A DNA stretch of 64,000 nt from Cucumis sativus (taxonomy: Eukaryota; Streptophyta; Magnoliopsida; Cucurbitales; Cucurbitaceae), in the NCBI RefSeq assembly GCF_000004075.3, contig NC_026656.2:14322001-14386000 (forward strand), given 5' to 3'. The notes under the pieces are model-generated. The model worked only from the letters and a program-made list of their open reading frames with translations, searched no databases and was not told where the DNA came from. The translations under genes and the position numbers were made by a program. Below are positions 48,931-62,720 of this stretch, piece by piece; within the stretch, counting starts at the first letter, position 1; every line of letters starts with the position of its first letter.

Positions 48931-51900
48931 TTCATCTCCCTCATCCTTGGGATGATGCCGCCTGACCCGAATCGATTTACGATCGAGCATGTACATTGTT
49001 ACTTAAAAAAATTTCTTTGATGTATATCTTGTTTTTATATGTCTATTCCTTTATAAGGACCAATCTTGTAATATTCAAATCCAAAAGCATTGATTGTTGA
49101 AGATAGTCGAAGAAGTCCAAGAAGTCAAAATCATTAATAAAAAAGAAGAAAAACAATTCACCACTATTGAAAAAAAACATTTCTTCAATTCACGAATTTT
49201 CTATTCCTTCTTGGTAATAACCAACTTCGGATCTTTGGGTCAAACTAAAGAACCCCCTCCCCCCATCACATATTTATATCCTCGAACAAGAAGGAAAATG
49301 TCTTTGTAGATCATGATGGTCGAACTTAGATAACTCTTTGTTACACGAAGAGGTAATATAAGCCTAAAGTTGATTGTCATGTTATCAATCTTGTCTCAAC
49401 GTTTTCCACTATAATATATTGGAGAACCACACCTCACCATCGAAGGTACATATGTTATATGTTATAAACTCTATATAGCTTTAACTAATAATACTAACTT
49501 AGGTATCAAACCACATCAAGCATAACACCAACTTGATATAGTGAGAAAGAATTAAATTAGGGGGTGATCCAACTAAGACAACAAAAACCATAAAACTCAG
49601 TGACTCATGTAGAATTGTGCAAAAGGGAATATAGCAACTTAGACCCACAGTTGAAAGCATTGGATTGTCTTTGAATTTGTTTAGAATTAGATTAAAATCA
49701 TAAGGAAATTAATTAAGCACATCTTCTTTATGGATTTGATTCGGTCAGAGTGTTTATAAATATTATAAAGTTGGTAATTTTCTTTGATTGGAGTCTTGAC
49801 AAACACGCTATCAAATTCAAATATATGAATGGCCTAAAAGTGGCATAAACCTCCCTTTTGTATGAGTTTAAGAACAAATTACGTACACCACTTCTTAAAT
49901 CATATATACTTGTTCTTTTCCATGAATTCATAGTGGCAACATTTACAAATACTTTAAAGAAAAATTGCATTAGATGACAAAAAATTAAAAAAAAAAAACA
50001 GTTCATAACACTTTTTTTTTTTTTTTGCATATTGCGAATATAACAAATATGTCATGTAATTATTGATATCAGAAGGCTATCGAAGAGCTATCCGAAGGTT
50101 ATCTACGTTTAAATTTGCTACTTTTGTAATTTAAAAGATGTAGTGATGTGGGTTCTACTATCATAAATTGTTTTGCTATTTTTGCAAACGCCTCATATTT
50201 GAAAGTTAAAAGAACAAAATCTCTCAAATAGATGTTAAAATCTAGACTCATAAATTTTGTAAGAAAAAAAAATCTTATAACTAAAAGTTAGCATAATGAA
50301 CAAAAAAAAATATTTATAAAATATAATAAAATTTTAAACACTAATTTTATCTGAGATAGAATATAAAAATTTATATTTTCGTAAATATTTTGAAGCGTTT
50401 GTAATTTATAATAATTTTCTTAACAATACGGGAAAATTCAAATTAAAGAGGAGGGAAATGTGAAAAAGAGTGTTGACGCCACGTGTCACCAATATATTAG
50501 TTGGAAACAAGGATGTTGAAAAGCGTATGAAGTTTCTTTATCAGTTTTAAGCACGTGTTGAACTGTTATTGGTCACACACTTTGGTTGACCGGTCAATTC
50601 CAAAGGTTAATTCTACACTATACTATTCAACACACTCCATAATACTAAACCTGATAGTGAGAAAGAACTAAAATTAATTTTTGAGAATCACCACATGTCT
50701 TATGGACAATAAAATCAATAATATAAAAAGGAAGAAGAAAAGAGAGAGAGATTAATATGAAAGAATTTAAAATAAAGAAAAACAAAAAGGAAGAACAATA
50801 AGAAAAGGAGTAAGGGAAAAGGTCCAAGCAATACCGACCTCAGGTTTGGTAATATTGTTAGTGATGTTTTGTCCACAAATGGACAAATCATCCAACTTTC
50901 TCCTCCTCCAACCCTATCAAATACAAATACAAAACAATAATTTCAACTTTTCAATCATTATAATTATAATAATATACACAACCACTACCTTTAATCTTTC
51001 ATTGTTTAATAACTTAATTAGTTTCTAACGTTCAAGTTCGTGACGATCAAAATAAGTTCGATTAAATCAATGTTTGTTTTTGTCACTTTTATAAAAGTTT
51101 CTTCTTTAAACCAAATTATTATTACTCAATACCTACCTAAATTTATTTGGTATACAAAATAAATTTAATATTATTTTGTTCATTAAGCTTAGCTGGCTAT
51201 AATTTTTCTTTTGTAAAATATTTATCTATGGTGATAAAAGAAAATTGTAATTTATGTTTGATACCAATTTTATTGTGAGATTTATGATTATCAACAATAA
51301 TTTTTTAGAAAACTTTTGGAGTCAATTTGTAAAAAGTACAACATTCTTTAAAATCTTTTTAAATTTATTCGAAATTTTCAAAGAAACGAATAAAATATTT
51401 TTTTTAGTATAGAATATATAGTCTTTTCTTTTAAAAAAATATATTATTAAAAATTAAATAAATATGAAATTTTGCTATATTTTTTTTTTAAATAATGGAA
51501 TTCGTCTAGGCTATTTTCTAAAATATCATGAAAACAAAATCATTATTGGGTCATTATCAAAGAACCACTAAATTTCTTTATTGAAAAAAAAATTCAAAAT
51601 AGTCTTTTTTTTTTTTACTCTTAGTCCTTCAACTTTTTAAAATTTGCAATTGAAAAGGGAGTTGAAGTGGATTGCTTTAATCATCACTACATCTTAAGAA
51701 TAATCCCAATTATTGTATACTACACTTTCTATCATTTTCAAAAATAATTATAAATAAAATTACATTACTATCATTATCCTTTCTAGTTTGAAATCTTGTG
51801 TTACAAATTAAATTAAATTCACCAATAATCGTTTTTGGACAAAAATTATATATAAATGGTAAACTTTTGTAGGAAGTAAAGTTAAAGCTATGTAACAACT

Positions 51901-53409
51901 CAATATATTTTCCAAATTCATCCATATTTCTTTTTAGTATAAAAGAGGTTGCGTAGATTTCAAGCACGAACCTCAATCTTTAATGTATTATGTTAATACC
52001 ATTTGAGCAAAACCCAAAACCCAAATTACATAGATTAGAATTTACATGTCAATATGCGTATATTTTATTTTCACAACTAAATATTGTTTGTTTATGAATT
52101 TTCAGTTCTATAATTAATAAACACTTAAACTTTAAAAAGGGTCTAAATAAGTCTTTATAATTAATAAATTATTATGCTATTAAATTTATATACGATTGAC
52201 CTATTCCATACTTTTTTTAATTCACAAACATATTTGATATGTTGAAACTTTAACCTCTTATTACATGTAAATTTTAATTCTATATCTAATAAAAGTTAGG
52301 TTACATACATATTTGACACACAAGAAAATCTTCTTGGTATACTAAATTTTTATAATTTAACAAAAATATCACGAGACTCATAAGTCTTTTGTGAATCCAT
52401 TGCATTAGCAAGTAGCTATCCAACATTTCTAATTTTAGTCCATAATATCTTCTCATTGTTTTTTATCTACACACTACTAGTTGATTGACATGTTAAAAGA
52501 TGCTCAAAACAAAACAATTCACTCAAATCCAATCTAACAAAGCAAGAAAGACCCTTAAATCTATAAACCTCATTGTCAATTTGATAAATAGAATGAAGTT
52601 GTAGTATGATGTAATTCAAAATTTATGAATTGTTTTTAACTCGATTTATAATATCAAATTTGTTTTGCTTTTACCGTCTTCAACATCATTTCGGTTCCAC
52701 TATCGATATCTATAAATATTATTTTAGGAAAAGAAAAGTTGAAATGAACCAATTAGTGGGCATTGGTTGGACAGAAAACAGCTTTTTGTGAATGAAGCTG
52801 ATATTTGACTTTTTTTTCCTCTTTAATCTGCCAATTTCAGAGATGAATTTCTTTTTGTTTAAAGAGAAAAAAAGAAAAGTCACAGTGGGGTCCTTAAATC
52901 ACATAGCCAAAGATCATTCAATGGGTAGTAATAAAGATAAATAATTCAAACTAAAGTTGATCTTTTTCTTTTTGAACAAAAATTCAACAATAAAGAACAA
53001 TTATTTTCTTCTGTCTCTTAAGGCACTCTGTGTTACTTAACTTGAGGTTGCTTGAGTGAACATTTGAAGAAATACAGCTCCAATGGAGCCTTTTTTTCTT
53101 TTATGAATTGTTAATGCTCTCTGTTCATTTATTTAATGAAGGGTGGCTCTGAATTGAAAATGGTGTAAATGGGTATTTGATTTTGAGGCTCAATTGAGTT
53201 ATTTCTGTTGGGTTTGCACTTAATTCGAGTGTTACTGCCATTTTTTTTGGGATCCGGGTCCTGTGTTTTTAGGGTTTGACCCTCTAAATAATTAATCTTC
53301 TTCTTCTTCTTCTTCTTGGGGTGAGGCAACTTTTGTTTTCACAGTTTTTCTTCTGGGTGGTGGTGGTGTTGTTGGTTTTTTTTTTTTTATTATTATTCAA
53401 ATTTCCTTT
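48931..53409. other. Long AT-rich intergenic region
   Basis: About 4.5 kb without a supported gene. It holds a SINE remnant (51956-52010), a G-box-like CACGTG near 50479 and several homopolymer runs. From about 53050 it becomes the CT/T-rich promoter and 5' UTR of the sulfurase-like gene. Confidence 0.5.
51956..52010 (-). mobile_element. tRNA-derived SINE remnant
   Basis: On the - strand, TTGCTCAAATGGTA (A-box-like, 51997-52010) is followed about 25 bp later by GAGGTTCGTGCTTGAAATC (B-box-like, 51956-51973). Plant SINEs keep such tRNA-like RNA polymerase III boxes; the rest is lost or unrecognisable. Confidence 0.4.
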
Positions 53410-53480
53410 ATGGGGATCTTAGATTTGATGTGGGTTTTCATTTTCTCATCAGAAAGAAGCTTGTTTTAATGGCGGAATAA
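53410..53480 (+). promoter_or_regulatory. Two small uORFs before the sulfurase-like gene
   Basis: ATG 53410 opens a 19-codon frame (MGILDLMWVFIFSSERSLF) ending at 53469. ATG 53469 overlaps that stop and opens a three-codon frame (M-A-E) ending at 53480. Both finish about 60 bp or more before the main ATG 53542. If they are in the transcript they would be expected to lower translation. Confidence 0.5.
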
Positions 53481-53541
53481 ACCCACATTGCTGTGTTTCA
53501 TCTCGAGCTTTAATTCTCTCTTCATTAACAAATTGGGTTTG

Positions 53542-56379
53542 ATGCATCATTCACTATGGAAGCCTTTATCTCACTGTGCTGCTTTGATTATGGATAAAAA
53601 GAGTAGAAAAAAAGATGGGTCGGATTCAGCGATGGATATCAAGAAACACAAACTGATTCTTCGAAAACTTGAAGAACACAAGCTTAGAGAAGCTCTTGAA
53701 GAAGCTTCTGAAGATGGGTCTCTCTTCAAATCGCAAGATGTGGACTCTGAACCATTGCCTAACGATGACAGCAATGGTCTGGGCCGATCTCGGTCGCTTG
53801 CTAGACTTCAAGCTCAGCGGGAGTTCCTCAAGGCCACAGCTATGGCGGCCGATCGTACATATGAATCTGATGATGACATTCCTGATCTTCATGAAGCTTT
53901 CTCTAAGTTTCTCACAATGTACCCAAAGTATCAGTCCTCAGAGAAGATTGATCAGCTTCGTTCGAATGAATATTCTCATTTGGTTAAGGTATGTCTTGAT
54001 TACTGTGGATTTGGGCTGTTTTCTTATGTTCAGAGTCTTCATTATTGGGAGTCTTCTACATTTAGTTTGTCTGAGATTGCTGCAAATTTGAGTAATCAAG
54101 CTCTTTATGGTGGTGCTGAGAGAGGGACTGTAGAACATGATATTAAGAGTCGGATTATGGATCATTTGAACATACCTGAGCATGAATATGGCCTTGTTTT
54201 TACTGTTAGTAGAGGTTCTGCTTTTAAATTGTTGGCTGAATCATACCCTTTCAATACCAACAAGAAATTGTTGACTATGTTTGATTATGAGAGTCAATCT
54301 GTGAATTGGTTGGCTCAATGTGCTAGGGATAAGGGTGCTAAAGCATATAGTGCTTGGTTTAAATGGCCAACTTTGAAGCTTTGCTCTACCGATTTGCGGA
54401 AACAGATAACGAACAAGAGAAGGAAGAAGAAGGATTCTGTTGGTCTGTTTGTGTTTCCTGTTCAGTCTAGAGTGACTGGTGCTAAGTATTCATACCAATG
54501 GATGGCTTTGGCACAACAGAACAATTGGCATGTTTTGCTTGACGCTGGATCGTTAGGTCCAAAGGACATGGATTCACTTGGTTTATCGCTTTTTCGACCA
54601 GATTTTATCATAACGTCGTTTTATAGGGTTTTCGGGTATGATCCTACTGGTTTTGGATGTCTTCTGATAAAGAAATCAGTGATGGGAAGTTTACAAACTC
54701 GGTCTGGATGTACTGGCTCAGGAATGGTGAAGATAACCCCCGAGTATCCCATGTACCTGAGTGACTCCATGGATGATCTTGACGGGGTGAGCCGATTTGA
54801 AGACGACCAAGTTGCTGGGGTTGTGGATAAAACATCCGAAACTCGTCAGGGGTCGCAACTGCCTGCTTTCTCTGGTGCCTTCACGTCCGCTCAGGTGAGG
54901 GATGTTTATGAAACAGAGATGGATCACGATAACAGCTCTGACAGAGATGGAACAAGCACCATACTTGAGGAAAGTGAGACTATTTCTCTTGGGGAGGTGA
55001 TGAAGAGCCCAGTATTCAGTGAAGACGAATCATCGGATTGTTCAATTTGGATTGACTTGGGACAGAGTCCCTTAGGATCTGATAATGGAGGTCAAATGTA
55101 CAAACAGAAAATTGCTTCTCCCCTGCCTCAGCATTGGTTAAAAGGAAGGAAGAACAAACTACTCTCACCTAAGCCAACTTCTAAGATCCACAGTGAACCA
55201 ACATACGACAATGAAAAAGATTTTAACTTCAGGCCTTGTGATGAACAACCTGTGCTATCTTTTGATGCTGCTGTTCAGTCAGTCTGCCAGGAACTGGATT
55301 GCGTGGAGGAGGTTCCCAAAGAGTTATTTGCAGAAGCAAGTACCATGCCGGCTAATAGCAAAATCATCTCCAATAATAGAGTTGTTACAGAGATAGATGA
55401 AGTAACAGAAGCGAGTAAACCACTTTCCAATGGTTCCTCGAAAAGTTATACTGTGAACAATGGATTTCATCTCGACATTTCTACCTCCGATTTTCGTTAT
55501 CGTGGACTAGAAAATGGTACAACATCAGAAATATGTCCGGAGGTGAAGGAGAGTGCCATTAGAAGGGAAACAGAAGGTGAATTCAGGTTGTTAGGGAGAA
55601 GGGATGGAAGCAAACATGTTGGTGGGAGGTTTTTTGGTTTGGAAGACAGTAATATGCAAAGCCGAGGAAGACGAGTTTCTTTTAGAATGGAAGAGAATGG
55701 TAAGGAGCAGTTAAGCCATAACATTGATCCCGGAGAAGTATCAGTGACGAGCTTGGATGATGAAGATTATACCAGCAATGGGGAGTACGATGATGAGGAA
55801 GAGTGGAACAGGAGGGAGCCTGAGATTATATGTCGACATCTCGATCACATAAATATGTTAGGTCTGAACAAGACAACACTTCGACTTCGATTTTTGATAA
55901 ATTGGCTCGTGACGTCGTTGCTTCAACTAAAGTTTCCCGGTTCTGAAGGAAGCAACAAAGTGAACCTAGTCCAAATTTATGGACCAAAAATAAAATATGA
56001 AAGGGGAGCAGCAGTAGCTTTCAATGTGAGAAACAGAAACAGGGGACTAATCAATCCAGAATTTGTTCAGAAGCTAGCTGAAAGAGACGGCATATCCCTA
56101 GGTATTGGATTCCTGAGCCACATTCGGGTTTTGGACAGCTCGAAACGGCAATATGGTGTTTTAAATCTTGAAGAGTCATCCCTATGCAGGGAAACCAAGA
56201 ATGGCAGACGTGGGAAGCACGGATTTGCACGGCTTGAGGTTGTAACAGCTTCGTTAGGATTCTTAACAAACTTCGAAGATGTTTACAAACTGTGGGGATT
56301 TGTGGCCAAGTTCTTAAATCCTTCCTTTATCAGAGAGGGAACACTTGCTCCTGTTGAGGAAGGTTCTGAAACAACTTGA
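53542..56379 (+). CDS. Molybdenum cofactor sulfurase-like protein, PLP lysine replaced
   Basis: Single exon, 945 aa from the first in-frame ATG ([15 protein letters not shown]). The N-terminal region is basic/acidic with a coiled helix ([18 protein letters not shown]). A class-V aminotransferase fold spans about residues 110-395 ([88 protein letters not shown]). The cofactor-ring Asp is present (Asp334), but the position of the Schiff-base Lys in true sulfurases (SFYK) is Arg362. A long disordered acidic insertion (about 395-760) precedes a C-terminal piece ([15 protein letters not shown] onward) that completes the fold. There is no MOSC domain. Homologues in Arabidopsis (At2g23520, At4g37100, At5g66950, from memory) are intronless and called PLP-dependent transferase-like; the function is unknown and desulfurase activity is unlikely. 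Confidence 0.88.
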   Translation: MHHSLWKPLSHCAALIMDKKSRKKDGSDSAMDIKKHKLILRKLEEHKLREALEEASEDGSLFKSQDVDSEPLPNDDSNGLGRSRSLARLQAQREFLKATAMAADRTYESDDDIPDLHEAFSKFLTMYPKYQSSEKIDQLRSNEYSHLVKVCLDYCGFGLFSYVQSLHYWESSTFSLSEIAANLSNQALYGGAERGTVEHDIKSRIMDHLNIPEHEYGLVFTVSRGSAFKLLAESYPFNTNKKLLTMFDYESQSVNWLAQCARDKGAKAYSAWFKWPTLKLCSTDLRKQITNKRRKKKDSVGLFVFPVQSRVTGAKYSYQWMALAQQNNWHVLLDAGSLGPKDMDSLGLSLFRPDFIITSFYRVFGYDPTGFGCLLIKKSVMGSLQTRSGCTGSGMVKITPEYPMYLSDSMDDLDGVSRFEDDQVAGVVDKTSETRQGSQLPAFSGAFTSAQVRDVYETEMDHDNSSDRDGTSTILEESETISLGEVMKSPVFSEDESSDCSIWIDLGQSPLGSDNGGQMYKQKIASPLPQHWLKGRKNKLLSPKPTSKIHSEPTYDNEKDFNFRPCDEQPVLSFDAAVQSVCQELDCVEEVPKELFAEASTMPANSKIISNNRVVTEIDEVTEASKPLSNGSSKSYTVNNGFHLDISTSDFRYRGLENGTTSEICPEVKESAIRRETEGEFRLLGRRDGSKHVGGRFFGLEDSNMQSRGRRVSFRMEENGKEQLSHNIDPGEVSVTSLDDEDYTSNGEYDDEEEWNRREPEIICRHLDHINMLGLNKTTLRLRFLINWLVTSLLQLKFPGSEGSNKVNLVQIYGPKIKYERGAAVAFNVRNRNRGLINPEFVQKLAERDGISLGIGFLSHIRVLDSSKRQYGVLNLEESSLCRETKNGRRGKHGFARLEVVTASLGFLTNFEDVYKLWGFVAKFLNPSFIREGTLAPVEEGSETT

Positions 56380-58782
56380 AGCTGCAGTTGCTATTGGTGA
56401 TTTGTTCATAGAGAGTTAAAGGAATCGATCATTTTTTTAATTATTTGAATTTCCATCTGCTAGGATTCTAGGATATGCCTCTTGAATGCAAGCAGAAAGC
56501 TGTCAATTTATGTTTATAATTGGGTTAGATTTAGATTGTGTCTCCTTTGAGACTATTGTAGAGAGAGGGAGCTTTGGGAATTTGTCATCTTGAAGAGGTT
56601 ATGTAAACTTTTGGCTATTCCACATTTACACATTGGCCATATATGTTATAATTTGAATGAAGCCTTTTCTTGCTTGCTTCAATTTTTCACTTTAATTAAT
56701 TTTCATCATGGTTTCAATCTATATAATTGGTTTCTATAGATGAGTGTTGGCAATAATGAGTGTAATCACTACTTTCGATTCGACCAAGGGGGAGTTTTTA
56801 TGGTTGGACTTAACTACTTTTGCAGGTATTCATCATTTCAATAATGTTGGATGCCATTAATTAGCTAGATTCAAAGGCTTTTTTGTTGCTTCCTTTTATC
56901 AACCTCATTTTCTGGCAAGGTTTAGGTATTTCATGATTGGAATTGAACACCAATTATTTACTTGAAATGATTACGAATCTTTTGTTAGTTGAACTACATA
57001 TAATTTATTTATACTTCATATATCCATATTGATCGATAATACATGCTAACAAGTCTAGATCTTAAAATTAGACACTATTGAAAAACACATTAATTTTTCT
57101 CAACCGAGAGGCACACAAGAGTCAAAATAGAGTTGAAAAAGGTTCTTACATTTAGTGCATCTTTGGTAGCATGAAATTGTAATATTCAGTGCAACTTGTT
57201 TTGTTTTTGTCTTGCTTATATTTGCTATAAATAAAGGGGAAAAGAGAGAAGGGTGATGGTATGGTAGGTTAGCAAATAAAAATGGTATCCAATTTACTTA
57301 GGAAAATTATGTCAAATGAACAGCTGAACCAACCTTCCTCTTTACTTGAACTTGTTGCCAACTTCTTTATTTTGCATATAAAATAAACCATATAGGCTTT
57401 AACTTTTATATCTTTATTAATACTTATATACCCAATAGAATCACTCCATCTAACTGTAAGATTTAGGGTCTAAAATCAATAACCAAAACAAACAAACAAA
57501 ATTATAGAAGCACTCTAAACCAATGGTAACATATCATTCAAATATTTGTTTAAAATCAAGTAATAATAAATCATAGAAAAAGAAAAAGAGAAAAGTAGTT
57601 TTTTGGTCATACGTTTTATAGTATAGTTTCAATTTGGTTTCTAAATTTTAAAATGTTACGTATTTGGTTTTAATTTTATTTTAATTTTTTCTTATATTTC
57701 AAAATTTAAAGTACATTGAAAATGCTTATTAAATTTATTTAAAAGAATTATCATTAATTAAATTTCACAATTTTTCTTAATTATTACAATTGATTTAAAA
57801 TTTAATCTTCATAATTATTTTAAGTTAATTAATAAAGAATAACATCAAAAGAATGGAAATAAATATTTAATAAAAAAATCAAAGTAAAAAATTAAATCTT
57901 GAAGGTGTGAACTAGATTGAAACAAAAAAAAAATCGAACTTTATTGTTGTAATTATAACATAATTTTGAAATTGAGGGTCTAAATTCAAATCAAATTTAG
58001 AATTTAAGGATTAAAAAACTTAGAAGCTAGATATATGGAAACTATATACTAAAAGTTTAGGTACTAATTAAAAATGTATTTTTTTCCTAATAAACATCTC
58101 CTAAAATTAGCCATTATTCAAGAACATGGTTAGCATCCCCTAATGCAAATATATATAATCTATAAATAATGATGAGATCATGCCAAATATTATGTTGCCC
58201 AATGTCATCTCTTAGTCAATCTTCATATAATCTAAAACCTTCTTAAAAAATAATTTTTTTTAGGGCAAAAATAGTCTCTAGCTAGCTAGTACCTCATTTG
58301 AAAAAGGATAAAATCGCTAAATGAGTCACCCTATCGACACACGTTGAATAGACCGTTCATAACATGCATGTTAATTACTAAGGCGTTCCATTTGATAATT
58401 GTTTCAAATTTTGTTTTTGGTTTTTTTAAAATTAAGCCTATTTCTTTCTAAAAATTGACTTTCTTTTCAAATGTTAGTTTTTATAATATATGTATCCTCT
58501 TGATCTTCTCTTAACCCATTAGTGTCAATATTTAAAAGAAAAGTAAAATAAACCATATTGTTTATGTCCACCAGCAATAAATATACAACACCTAGTGAGA
58601 GGTTTGGTTTTCCTCATTGATTGGGAAATATAATTCTGATAAACAACCCTATCAAAGTTCAAAACTTTACAACAAAAAGAAAAGTCAAACCCAATATATG
58701 ACTTTGATTATTCAAAACAATTACTTGAATAATTTGATTCTTATATATATGTGTGTGTGTATACAAATAAATCCTTGTCTTT
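56380..58782. other. AT-rich intergenic region
   Basis: 3' UTR of the sulfurase-like gene followed by about 2 kb with no gene. The 57590-58080 part has the 'loss of long frame, T/A block' look of degraded repeats. A (TG)n run lies at about 58750-58760, just upstream of the GDSL gene. Confidence 0.45.
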
Positions 58783-61714
58783 ATGGTAGAGATGATGATG
58801 AGAGGTTGTAAAATGGGTTTGTTGATTATTGTTGGTTTGATTTTGATGGAATGTTTGTTGAGTAATAATGGAGTTGATGGTGCTACTGCTAACAACAACA
58901 AGAAGGCTGTGGGAGCTTCATTTATCTTTGGCGATTCATTGGTTGATGCTGGAAATAATAACTATTTGCCTACTTTGTCTAAAGCTAATCTTCGTCCTAA
59001 TGGTATGGATTACAAACCTTCTGGGGGCAAACCTACTGGCCGATTTACCAACGGCCGAACCATTGGCGACATCGTTGGTATGTACTACTTCCCTCCCCTT
59101 ACGAACACAGTACATGTAATTAATTATAGAACAAAATACTACACTTCTGATTTTTATTTTTGAATTTCTGTCTGTTTCAGTACTTGAAGTAAACACAAAC
59201 ACTTTAGTTTTGATCTCATCTTGATCATTTCTTTTATTGATATGAGTTGGTTGGTTGTAGGTGAGGAGTTAGGAATACCAAACCACGCAGTGCCATTTCT
59301 AGACCCAAACGCCACCGGAAAATCAATATTGTACGGCGTTAACTATGCTTCCGGCGGCGGAGGAATTCTCAATGCTACCGGAAGAATCTTCGTATGAATA
59401 TTTCTCTAATCCTTTTTCATATTCTAACACAATTTCTCATCATTTGTTTGACATATTTCTTTTTTCAGTACAGTCAAAGATACGTTTGAATAATTTTCTA
59501 TATCGATCGTATAGTAGACTAATAAATGATCATGCATCTTTAGCCACCAAGTTATGGTGACTTATGTAAATCATGATTTTGTTAATGGGTATAGGTAAAC
59601 AGGTTGGGAATGGATGTTCAAGTTGATTTCTTCAATGTAACAAGAAAACAGTTTGATAAAATAATGGGTGCAGAAAAGGCAAAGGAATATATTGGCAAGA
59701 AATCTATATTTTCCATAACAATTGGAGCCAATGACTTCCTGAATAATTATCTTCTTCCTGTACTTTCCGTCGGTGCTAGAATCTCACAAACCCCCGATGC
59801 CTTCGTTGACGATATGATCTCTCATCTTAAAAACCAGCTCACTGTGAGTTTCGTTACTCCTATTTTTATTTTGTTTTGTAACTATTTGAGATCTTTTTTT
59901 TTTTAGTATTATACTTATTTTTTCATTTAGTTTTTATATATTATTATTCATCAATTTTCATAAGTAATTTTATTTTGTTGAGGTTTCAAAACATTGGTTT
60001 GATTTTTTAACCCATTTTGTAAAAGTAGATAACGAAACAATTAATGAAACGTAAAAGATAGATCGTTCCAACCTTAAATTGTCGAAAATCATATGTCTGG
60101 TCTTAGGTTTCATGTTTTTTTTAGAGAAGATTTGATCAAATATGAAAACAAAAGTACAATTTTTTTTTATATAACATTGCTCTTTTTTATAATGTGTGTT
60201 AATGGGAAAATAGCGTATTTATCAAACAATTGATTTATTTGATCTATTTTAAAAATTATGTGCCAATGTTTCTTTAAACTTTTCCTTTTTCCCATAAAGA
60301 AAATGTTCAAATTTAAAAGTCAAATTTAAAGAACATACCATGATCACGATTCTAAAATTGAGCTTGGTTTGCAAGAAAACTATATAGTCACCAAACATAT
60401 GGTATTTCAATTTTGAATTCCAACCAATGATATGTGTTTGTTTAGTCCATAAACACGAACAATGACACCCATTCGACTCCTAAATTAAATATATTATTGT
60501 TTTGTTATGTATGGATGGAGAATTCAATGTATTGATGTATGAATTTTTTGGAGTGATATGGTAGAGATTATATAAAATGGATGGTCGAAAATTCGTAGTG
60601 GGAAACGTTGGACCAATAGGATGCATACCTTACCAAAAGACAATAAACCAATTGAATGAAGATGAATGTGTTGATTTGGCCAACAAATTAGCCCTTCAAT
60701 ACAATGCCAAATTGAAAGATTTGCTTTCCAGTCTTAACAAAGACCTTCCTTCCTCCACTTTTGTCTATGCCAATGTCTATGATCTTGTCATGGACCTCAT
60801 CGTCAACTATGACAATTATGGTAACTATACTTTAACTATACTATACTACTTTCATCTCTCCTATTGTTTCTACTTTTCTTGATTAATCTTGCATAAAAAC
60901 GTGTTACCATGATTATAAGCTTAGTTCTCTTTTTTAATAATATGACACGTCTATGTATTGAAATTTACACATTATTATTAGCTCAATAATGATATGACAA
61001 TATGTCTAATTACTAAATATATTACATATATGCAATATACATTTAGGAATCGCAATGTATAATTAAGCATGAGAAGCTAAATTAGTTACACTATAAATTT
61101 AGGTTTTATGTAGTAAACATTTAGTTTTCGGTACTTTTAAAATTTAGCTAAAAGTAATTCTATTATTGTATAATTAACCAATATGAAATAAGCTTAATTT
61201 TAATAAATCAATAGCAATGAAATTAAGTATTGAGTTATTTTAATTCAACTAATTTATTTTTAGTCGGATATGTACCATGAATATAATTAACCATCATAAG
61301 ATATTGCTAAAATGTGCATAATTCAACTAACTTAATGTTAGTACTATGTCACTTCATACATATTTCAATCATAGCATATAACTCAAATACTTAGGAATCC
61401 GTACCTTTTCATGATATAGTGGTGTGTATATATACATTAAGTCTCGTGTATATACAAATTGAAAGACTATATATATATAATTGATGATAGGATTCAAGAC
61501 AGCAAGTAGAGCATGTTGTGGAAATGGAGGGCAATTTGCAGGAATAATACCATGTGGACCTCAATCAAGTTTATGCAGTGAGAGATCAAGACATGTCTTT
61601 TGGGATCCTTATCATCCAAGTGAAGCTGCCAATCTTCTTATTGCCAAGAAATTGCTTGATGGTGATCATAAATTCATTTCCCCTTATAATCTTAGACAGC
61701 TTCGTGACCTTTAA
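58783..61714 (+). CDS. GDSL esterase/lipase (At2g23540-like)
   Basis: Five exons: 58783-59077, 59261-59391, 59595-59843, 60565-60820, 61491-61714; GT-AG, 384 aa. The usual five-exon plan of the family and its normal length are kept. A hydrophobic signal peptide (about residues 10-35) is followed by block I FGDSLVDAGNNN with nucleophile Ser52. Block II is NYASGGGGIL, block III GANDF (Asn188), and block V DPYHPSE with Asp349 and His352, so the catalytic set is complete. Other family marks are KFVVGNVGPIGCIPYQ and ACCGNGG. It is likely secreted to the cell wall and acts on ester bonds in lipids or cuticle-type substrates. ATGs at 58783, 58792, 58795, 58798 and 58813 are all in frame; I chose the first. 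By synteny it matches Arabidopsis At2g23540. Intron 3 is about 720 bp and intron 4 about 670 bp. Confidence 0.9.
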
Positions 61715-62390
61715 TGAACAATAATAATCATCTCTCATATATATATATATGTTTTAATTAATTCAGGAACAACAAAGGACTAATTTGACTTTTGAGTTTA
61801 TATATGTATGGAATATATATAGTGTATCTAATGATCTTATGTATGGTGTAGTATAATATGTCTTTTCATTGCCTTCAAACTTGTTCGACCATTTGCCCCC
61901 ATGGTAATAATGGGTTGCTTTTCCTTTTCAATTTCTAAACATTTTTCATCTTTTATAGCTACACCTCCGACATCTTTACAATTTTGTATAATATATGTGG
62001 TGTACTTTAGTCATGGCTCTCGTGACTTTATTCTTGGAACATCTAAAAGATTTCATACCGAACACTCGTGTCAAAAGATTCATATGCGAAGATTGTATTT
62101 TTCTCAAGTTCTCAATTGATCATGGGAGAATCTAATATGATTTGATCAACTTAAGTCTCGGTTAGACATGATCGATTTAGGAGTTGTATTATTGTTAGTA
62201 TATTTTCTTAGAGTCAATATTTTCCACTTAAAGTCTAGATCAATTATTTGTTTATCGATAATACTAAAGATATCCTTAAGCATTTTGAAACGAATAACTT
62301 GGAACACGTTAAACGAGACATATTAAAAAAAATCGCATTGAAAAAAAAAGGAAGAGATCTCACCAACAAACTTTATAAGCTTCAGCAAAA
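61715..62390. other. 3' UTR and spacer
   Basis: AT-rich; nothing recognised beyond the GDSL gene's 3' end. Confidence 0.4.
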
Positions 62391-62720
62391 CTAATAATAA
62401 CAATTTAAATTAAAAGAGGAAGACATACCAGTGGATAATCTAAAAACTCTCAACCCATCAAACCCAACATTGACCACATAAAGGACATCAAAACTTGATC
62501 TTTCTTTAGAAGAGATCAAGACAGCCATAACGATGACCATATTATATATGCCAAGTTCTATGTACTGTTTCTCATGGAAGCACATGGGTTCAATGGCGTA
62601 TTCCATCTCATGCACACCAGCTGCCACCTTCCTACGGCTGCCGGCTGTCCAGTGTGCAAGAGATGGAATATACCACAAACCCATGTAAAATAAATTTGCA
62701 TAGATGGAGAAGCTCTTCAA
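62391..62720 (-). CDS. Unrecognised ORF, possible exon
   Basis: Open frame of 109 aa on the - strand with a more protein-like composition than the flanks (YIPSLAHWTAGSRRKVAAG, EPMCFHEKQYIELGIYNMVI). A donor-like TCCACTG|GTATGT near 62427 suggests it could be a first exon. No homologous family is recognised and no partner exon was found. Could be real or chance. Confidence 0.25.
   Translation of the reverse strand: MKSFSIYANLFYMGLWYIPSLAHWTAGSRRKVAAGVHEMEYAIEPMCFHEKQYIELGIYNMVIVMAVLISSKERSSFDVLYVVNVGFDGLRVFRLSTGMSSSFNLNCYY

Noticed and set aside
50474-50490. CCACGTGTC G-box/ABRE-like motif
   Set aside because: Several kilobases from any supported gene start, so probably chance.
57600-58080. 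Possible transposon in AT-rich DNA upstream of the GDSL gene
   Set aside because: No terminal repeats or target duplication could be found by eye.
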